Below are positions 5,495 to 9,888 of a DNA stretch of 9,888 nt, in pieces. The notes under the pieces are model-generated. The model searched no databases. It was not told the origin of the DNA and was given only the letters and a program-made list of their open reading frames with translations. Location: contig JALSPY010000179.1 in the NCBI GenBank assembly GCA_026985705.1, positions 1-9,888 on the forward strand, in the 5' to 3' direction. Origin of the DNA: Hydrogenothermaceae bacterium (GTDB lineage Bacteria; Aquificota; Aquificia; Aquificales; Hydrogenothermaceae). Position 1 is the stretch's first letter. The number at the start of each line of letters is the position of its first letter. The position numbers and the translations under genes were made by a program.

Positions 5495-6751
5495 ATGCTA
5501 TTAATTTATGGAAAGGGTATAACAGGACAATCTGCTTTTAAACTAGCAAGAAAATTAAGATTAAACCCTGTAATAGTTGATGATAAGGATTATAAAGAAG
5601 AATTACTAAATAACGTTAAAGAAATAGTAGTTTCTCCGGGTATTCCATTCTTTAATAAAGTTTTTAAAGATGCAAGGAAAAGAAATATTCCAATTATTGG
5701 AGAAATAGAGTTTGCTTACAGATACTTTAAAGGAGATGTAATAGCTATAACAGGGACAGACGGAAAATCTACTACAACAAAATTAATTCATACAATTTTA
5801 GGTGAAAATACATCACAGATAGGTGGCAATTATGGAATACCTTTCTCTGAACTGGTTTTAAAAGATAGTAAAAAGACAGCTGTTTTGGAACTTTCATCAT
5901 TTCAGATATACTCTATAAGAAGCTTTAAACCGAATATAGCAGTTTTTTTAAATCTTTCGTTAGACCATTTAGATTGGCATAAAAAATTTTGCCATTATAA
6001 GTTATCCAAATATAAACTTTTTAAAAATATGTCTCGAAAAGATACTGCTGTATTAAACTATGATGATACTAATGTTAGAAATGTGCCAACTAGTGCAACT
6101 AAATATTTTTTCTCTCTAGAAAAGCTTCCTGAAAACTTAAATGGAATTTACCTAAAAAATAATAAATTAATATTAAAAATCTTAAAAAATGAAATATATT
6201 TTGATATATCAGATATAAATTTAAAGGGAATTCATAATATTCAGAATATTATGGCTGCCGTTTTAGTAGGATATTTAAAGGGAATAGAAAGTGTAGTTAT
6301 TGAAGATAGAATAAGGAAATTTAAACCATTGCCCTACAGAATGGAAGTCATAGGAGAGATAAATGGGATAACTTTTGTAAATGATGCTAAATCAACAACA
6401 ACCCAAGCTGTAGAAAAGGCGGTAACCAGTTATAAAGATAGAAATATCTTATTGATAATTGGAGGAATAAACAAAGGCGGTGATTTTACTAAATTAAAAA
6501 GGTTTAAAAATATAAGAGGAATTTTTCTTATTGGTAAAGACAAGGAAGAGATATTTAGCTCTCTATATGGATGTTTTCCTCTATATAAGTTTGAAACTTT
6601 GGAAGATGCAGTAAAAACTGCTTTTTCATTTGCTTCCAATGAAGATATAATTTTATTCTCACCCGGTTGTGCAAGTTTTGATATGTTTAAGAACTATAAA
6701 GATAGAGGAGAAAAATTTAATAAAATCTTTGAAGAGTTGAAAAATGCTTAG
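5495..6751 (+). CDS. murD: UDP-N-acetylmuramoylalanine–D-glutamate ligase MurD
   Basis: MurD adds D-Glu to UDP-MurNAc-L-Ala in the cytoplasm, using ATP. The product is 418 residues, close to the family length. Residues 1-80 form the UDP-binding Rossmann domain (YGKGITGQS, VVSPGIP). The central ATPase domain has the P-loop GTDGKST (87-93), GGNYGIP, LSSFQIYS (133-140) and NLSLDHLDWHKK (153-164); K172 in LSKYKLF is the probable carbamylated Lys. The C-terminal domain has LPYRMEVIGEI (279-289), NDAKSTTT (296-303), IGGINKGGDF and FSPGCASFDMFKNYKDRGE (388-406). The P-loop has Asp where Asn is more usual, and NDAKSTTT replaces the common NDSKATN; both look conservative. AGAGGTG at 5484-5490 lies 4 bases before the ATG. 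It overlaps ftsW by 8 bases, implying coupled translation. Confidence 0.97.
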   Translation: MLLIYGKGITGQSAFKLARKLRLNPVIVDDKDYKEELLNNVKEIVVSPGIPFFNKVFKDARKRNIPIIGEIEFAYRYFKGDVIAITGTDGKSTTTKLIHTILGENTSQIGGNYGIPFSELVLKDSKKTAVLELSSFQIYSIRSFKPNIAVFLNLSLDHLDWHKKFCHYKLSKYKLFKNMSRKDTAVLNYDDTNVRNVPTSATKYFFSLEKLPENLNGIYLKNNKLILKILKNEIYFDISDINLKGIHNIQNIMAAVLVGYLKGIESVVIEDRIRKFKPLPYRMEVIGEINGITFVNDAKSTTTQAVEKAVTSYKDRNILLIIGGINKGGDFTKLKRFKNIRGIFLIGKDKEEIFSSLYGCFPLYKFETLEDAVKTAFSFASNEDIILFSPGCASFDMFKNYKDRGEKFNKIFEELKNA

Positions 6752-7883
6752 AAATTTACATTTTGACTTATCTTTAGCTCTTGCTTTTATTTTACTTATA
6801 TCAATAGGAGTGCTTTTAATATATAGTGCTACCACTGTCCCAAATATTTTTTCAAACAAGGACCCGTATATATATATAAAGAAAGAGTTATTTTTCTCAT
6901 TTTTTGCCTTTATAGTGATGATAGTTGCTTATTTAACACCTATAGAGTTTTGGAAAAAGTATGCATATCATATAACAGTGATAACAATAATTCTTTTAAT
7001 ACTAGTTCTCTTTTTTTATGTTGAATTAAAGGGGAAATCCGTTAGAAGATGGTTAAATCTAGGGATAGTTAGATTTCAACCTTCAGAGTTAGCTAAATTT
7101 ACAATTGTTCTATTTTTCGCAAAGTATATATCTAGGAAAGAAAAAGTTTTAAGTAGTTGGTATGGGATTATAACTCCTCTGATCGTTGTATCTATATTTG
7201 TATATTTAATATTAAAAGAACCACATAATGGAGGAGCTATATTTATAGCTTTAATATCAATACTGTTAATGTTGTCATTTAATTTTGATTTAAAGAAAAT
7301 TATTCCACTTTTTACTATAGGAGCTGGGCTTTTAGCTTTTAGCGTTTATAACGTTGAGTATGCAAGGTATAGATTGTTAGCCTTTTTAAACCCTTTAGAG
7401 CATAGAACAGATATAAGTTATCAGATAGTTCAAGCTTTAATATCATTCGTTAAAGGAGGTTGGTTTGGAGAAGGCTTAGGAGCTGGCTCACAGAAGTTTA
7501 AATATCTTCCTGAAATACAAACAGATTATATTTTTGCATTAGTAGGTGAAGAATTTGGAGTTATAGGATGTATTTTCATTTTATCTATTTTTATTTTTAT
7601 TTTATATAAAGGTATTAAAATTAGTATAAATCTAGAGGATAAGTTTTCTCAGGTTTTAGGAGTAGGAATTACATATGTTATAGTTTTGCAGGCTTTACTG
7701 CATTTTGCAGTAAATTTAAATATATTTCCTGCTACGGGTATAACTTTGCCTTTTGTTAGTTATGGTGGGACCTCTTTAATAATAATGTCCTTAATGGCAG
7801 GTATTCTCTTAAGATTATCTAAGGAGCCTAAAAAGGTATTTGTATTGAAAAAAAGCAGAAATAGGAGAAGATATGTTAGATAA
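6744..7883 (+). CDS. ftsW: FtsW-type SEDS peptidoglycan glycosyltransferase
   Basis: A SEDS-family polymerase that joins lipid II disaccharides into septal glycan, working with a class B PBP. The product is 379 residues, an integral inner-membrane protein of about ten helices. Visible motifs are LIYSATT (25-31), KGKSVRRWLNLGIVRFQPSE (96-115), GEGLGAGSQKFKYLPE (242-257), the TDYIFALVGEEFG segment (260-272) with D261 as the expected catalytic Asp, and FPATGITLPFVSYGGTS (328-343). A basic tail KKSRNRRRYVR ends the protein. FtsW and RodA are hard to separate by sequence; lying between murD and murG favours FtsW. The usual (E/Q)PD-x-G-(T/A)-A is EPHNGGA here (159-165). ATG 6744 overlaps the murD end by 8 bases, with a weak GAAGAG 7 bases before it. 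It overlaps murG by 11 bases. Confidence 0.92.
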   Translation: MLRNLHFDLSLALAFILLISIGVLLIYSATTVPNIFSNKDPYIYIKKELFFSFFAFIVMIVAYLTPIEFWKKYAYHITVITIILLILVLFFYVELKGKSVRRWLNLGIVRFQPSELAKFTIVLFFAKYISRKEKVLSSWYGIITPLIVVSIFVYLILKEPHNGGAIFIALISILLMLSFNFDLKKIIPLFTIGAGLLAFSVYNVEYARYRLLAFLNPLEHRTDISYQIVQALISFVKGGWFGEGLGAGSQKFKYLPEIQTDYIFALVGEEFGVIGCIFILSIFIFILYKGIKISINLEDKFSQVLGVGITYVIVLQALLHFAVNLNIFPATGITLPFVSYGGTSLIIMSLMAGILLRLSKEPKKVFVLKKSRNRRRYVR

Positions 7884-8937
7884 AAAAGTCTTTATAGCCG
7901 GTGGTGGCACTGGAGGACATTACTTTCCAGCTGTTGCAATGGCTGAAACGTTTTATAGGATGAATTATAAAATCTACTTTTTTGGGACAAAATACGGTAT
8001 AGAGGCTAAACTGGATTTTCCTTTTGGAGAAAAATATCTCTATGATATAAAAGGTATAGTTGGTAAGTCTAAATCGGAAAAAATTAAAAATACATTTAAG
8101 CTTCTAAAGACTGCTTATCATATATCAAAAATAATAAGAAAAGAGCAACCAGAGTTTGCATTAGTGTTTGGAGGATATGCTTCAGCTCCTCTTGGAGTTG
8201 CAGCAAAACTTACAGGAACTAGACTTTATATTCACGAGCAAAACTCCATACCATCTTCTACAAATCTTCTCCTTTCAAAGTTAGCTAGAAAGATATTTAT
8301 AACCTTTGAATATTCTTATAAGTATTTCCCTAAAAAAAAGACTAATCTTACCGGTTTACCTCTTAGAAGTTTAGTTAAGCGGGATAAATATACTCAGAAA
8401 GGAACAGCAAGAAAATTTTTTGATATTCCTCAGGACAAAACTGTCATATTAATGTTTGGGGGAAGTCAGGGGGCAAAAAAGATAACGGAAGTAGGATTAG
8501 AAATATCTAAAAGAAGAAAAGATTTGTTCTTCATTATTATTACAGGAAAAAATTTTAGGGGAGTTATAAATACAGAAAATATAAAAAGTTTTGAGTTTGT
8601 AGAAAGAATAGGATTACTGTATAAAGCAGCTGATATAGTTGTTTGTAGGGCTGGTGCAGGAACAGTTTCAGAAATACTCTATTATGGTAAACCTGCAGTG
8701 TTTATTCCATACCCTTATGCATTTAAAAATCATCAGTATTACAATGTTAAATGGCTTAAGGATAGAGGATTAGCTCAGATAATTCTTGATAAAGACCTTA
8801 ATATTAATACTCTCAACAACGCAATAAATAACTATTTATCTATGAATTTAGAAGATTTATCTAAAAAAATAGAAAGTGCATCAATTCAAAATAGTGAAAT
8901 GTTAATATATAAAAATATTGATAATGACTGGTTTTAA
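7873..8937 (+). CDS. murG: UDP-GlcNAc:MurNAc-pentapeptide-undecaprenyl-PP GlcNAc transferase MurG
   Basis: MurG adds GlcNAc to lipid I to make lipid II on the cytoplasmic face of the inner membrane. The product is 354 residues, normal length, a GT-B fold of two Rossmann halves. The N-terminal half has GGGTGGH (10-16), GGYASAPLG (100-108) and HEQNSIPS (121-128). The C-terminal half has TGLPLRS (160-166), FGGSQGAKKI (195-204), RIGLLYKAADIVVCRAGAGT (245-264) with SE following (E267 probably binds UDP-GlcNAc), and PYPYAFKNHQYYN (279-291). The C-terminus is intact. AGGAGA at 7863-7868 lies 4 bases before ATG 7873, inside the ftsW end, so translation is probably coupled. An 18-base gap leads to the heptose kinase gene. 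Confidence 0.97.
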   Translation: MLDKKVFIAGGGTGGHYFPAVAMAETFYRMNYKIYFFGTKYGIEAKLDFPFGEKYLYDIKGIVGKSKSEKIKNTFKLLKTAYHISKIIRKEQPEFALVFGGYASAPLGVAAKLTGTRLYIHEQNSIPSSTNLLLSKLARKIFITFEYSYKYFPKKKTNLTGLPLRSLVKRDKYTQKGTARKFFDIPQDKTVILMFGGSQGAKKITEVGLEISKRRKDLFFIIITGKNFRGVINTENIKSFEFVERIGLLYKAADIVVCRAGAGTVSEILYYGKPAVFIPYPYAFKNHQYYNVKWLKDRGLAQIILDKDLNINTLNNAINNYLSMNLEDLSKKIESASIQNSEMLIYKNIDNDWF

Positions 8938-8955
8938 ATTCTAGAGGATTGGGAT

Positions 8956-9888
8956 ATGATAGATTTTGCTAGAGCAGAAGAGATAATTTCTAAATTTCCA
9001 CAAAAAAAGATATTAGTTGTAGGAGATTTAATTCTCGATAAATATCTATGGGGAGAGGTTGAAAGAATTTCTCCTGAGGCACCTGTTCCTGTTGTTGATG
9101 TTAAAGAGGAAATTTTAAAACTTGGTGGTGCCTGCAATGTAGCTTGGAATATATCTAAATTAGGTGGGAATGTCTATATAGCAGGTGTTATAGGTGGAGA
9201 TGAGAACGGAAGGATATTAAAGAAAATGTTAGAGAAAAACAATATAAAACCTTTAGTTGTAGTTGATACTCAAAGACCTACAATTGAAAAAACTAGAGTT
9301 TTGGCGGTAAGTCAACAACTTTTAAGGATAGATAGGGAAAGTAGAAAGAGGATAGACGATAAAATCATTTATAATTTAATCCAAAGTATAGACAAAATAA
9401 TTAACTCTATAGACGGAATAATTGTCTCCGATTATGGAAAAGGTGTTATTACAAAAGAAGTAATGGATTATATTCTATCTAAAGACAAACCTGTCTTCGT
9501 TGACCCTAAACCTGAAAATTTTGAGTTATACAAAAATATTACAATTATGACCCCCAATAAGAAAGAAGCCTATCAATGTGTAAAAAGGGGCAAGGATTAT
9601 CCTCTAGAAAAAGTTGGTAAAGAGATTATGGAAAGGTTAGGGATAAGTCGTTTACTTATAACTTTAGGCTCGGAAGGGATGGCTCTATTTGAAAATGAAA
9701 GTATAACTAGAATTCCGGCAAAAGCTAAAAAGGTCTTTGATGTAACAGGGGCAGGGGATACCGTAATATCTGTTTTAACATTGGCAAAGGTTTCTGGGGG
9801 AAGTTGGTTAGAAAGTGCTATTCTTTCTAATTTAGCTGGTGGCTATGTAGTTGGAGAGATAGGGACAGCTGCTATTACACGAGAGAAG
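8956..9888 (+). CDS. hldE: D-glycero-beta-D-manno-heptose-7-phosphate kinase (RfaE1/HldE kinase domain), partial
   Basis: A ribokinase/PfkB-family kinase that makes heptose 1,7-bisphosphate on the route to ADP-heptose for the LPS inner core. The frame is open to the last base, giving 311 residues so far, about the full kinase domain. RfaE1 marks are VVGDLILDKYLWGEVERISP (21-40) followed by EAPVPVV, then LGGACNVAWN (55-64), VSDYGKGV, FVDPKP and MTPNKKEA. The PfkB motif DVTGAGDTV has its GAGD catalytic Asp at residue 268. Whether it ends soon (stand-alone kinase, HldA/RfaE1) or continues into a nucleotidyltransferase domain (bifunctional HldE) cannot be seen here. AGAGGA at 8943-8948 lies 7 bases before ATG 8956. 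Position right after murG suggests co-transcription with the peptidoglycan genes. Confidence 0.93.
   Translation, partial: MIDFARAEEIISKFPQKKILVVGDLILDKYLWGEVERISPEAPVPVVDVKEEILKLGGACNVAWNISKLGGNVYIAGVIGGDENGRILKKMLEKNNIKPLVVVDTQRPTIEKTRVLAVSQQLLRIDRESRKRIDDKIIYNLIQSIDKIINSIDGIIVSDYGKGVITKEVMDYILSKDKPVFVDPKPENFELYKNITIMTPNKKEAYQCVKRGKDYPLEKVGKEIMERLGISRLLITLGSEGMALFENESITRIPAKAKKVFDVTGAGDTVISVLTLAKVSGGSWLESAILSNLAGGYVVGEIGTAAITREK

Noticed and set aside
6430..6859. two minus-strand frames (69 and 66 residues) over murD and ftsW
   Set aside because: Antisense to conserved motifs of murD and ftsW and without recognisable content.
8934..9137. 67-residue minus-strand frame opposite the heptose kinase start
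   Set aside because: Antisense to the conserved RfaE1 N-terminus, which is the real coding strand here.
1..9888. CRISPR array, tRNA/rRNA genes, riboswitch or replication origin
   Set aside because: No spaced direct repeats, cloverleaf, conserved riboswitch core or DnaA-box cluster was seen on reading the window by eye.

Overview
The window is very AT-rich bacterial DNA with tightly packed genes, short gaps and several start/stop overlaps. It carries peptidoglycan genes (murD, ftsW, murG), an ADP-heptose/LPS-core kinase and the tail of a dTDP-sugar gene, so the host has a Gram-negative envelope. The low GC, the protein style and a YlxR–L7Ae fusion next to nusA suggest a thermophilic Aquificota lineage such as Hydrogenothermaceae (Sulfurihydrogenibium-like). 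That placement is inferred from the sequence by eye and not from any search.

Left part (1-1658): the last 21 codons of a dTDP-glucose 4,6-dehydratase-like gene end at 68. They converge on a 369-residue membrane protein of unknown function on the minus strand, which has an 18-bp perfect palindrome just upstream of its preferred ATG. The roughly 400-base gap that follows holds a decayed, internally deleted IS3-type transposase remnant on the minus strand, and then a sigma70-like promoter for the next operon.

Translation/transcription operon (1671-3763, plus strand): rimP, nusA and a YlxR (DUF448)–L7Ae fusion. The YlxR and L7Ae halves lie in different frames, joined at a run of nine A's. Either the fusion is made by slippage at A9 or the run is one base short. 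infB, the usual next gene, is not here.

Minus-strand pair (3760-5403): a UMF1/Atg22-like major facilitator transporter, followed 3 bases later by a small V4R-domain protein with five cysteines. This is the least explained functional unit in the window.

Cell-envelope operon (5495-9888, plus strand): murD, ftsW and murG overlap by 8 and 11 bases. After an 18-base gap comes an hldE/rfaE1-type heptose-7-phosphate kinase that runs off the right edge. The unit ties UDP-MurNAc-peptide synthesis, septal glycan polymerisation and lipid II formation to LPS-core heptose supply.

I saw no CRISPR array, tRNA, rRNA or intact mobile element. Most of the window is ordinary housekeeping sequence. The points most worth a second look are the A9 junction in ylxR–L7Ae, the transporter/V4R pair and the orphan membrane protein with its palindrome.
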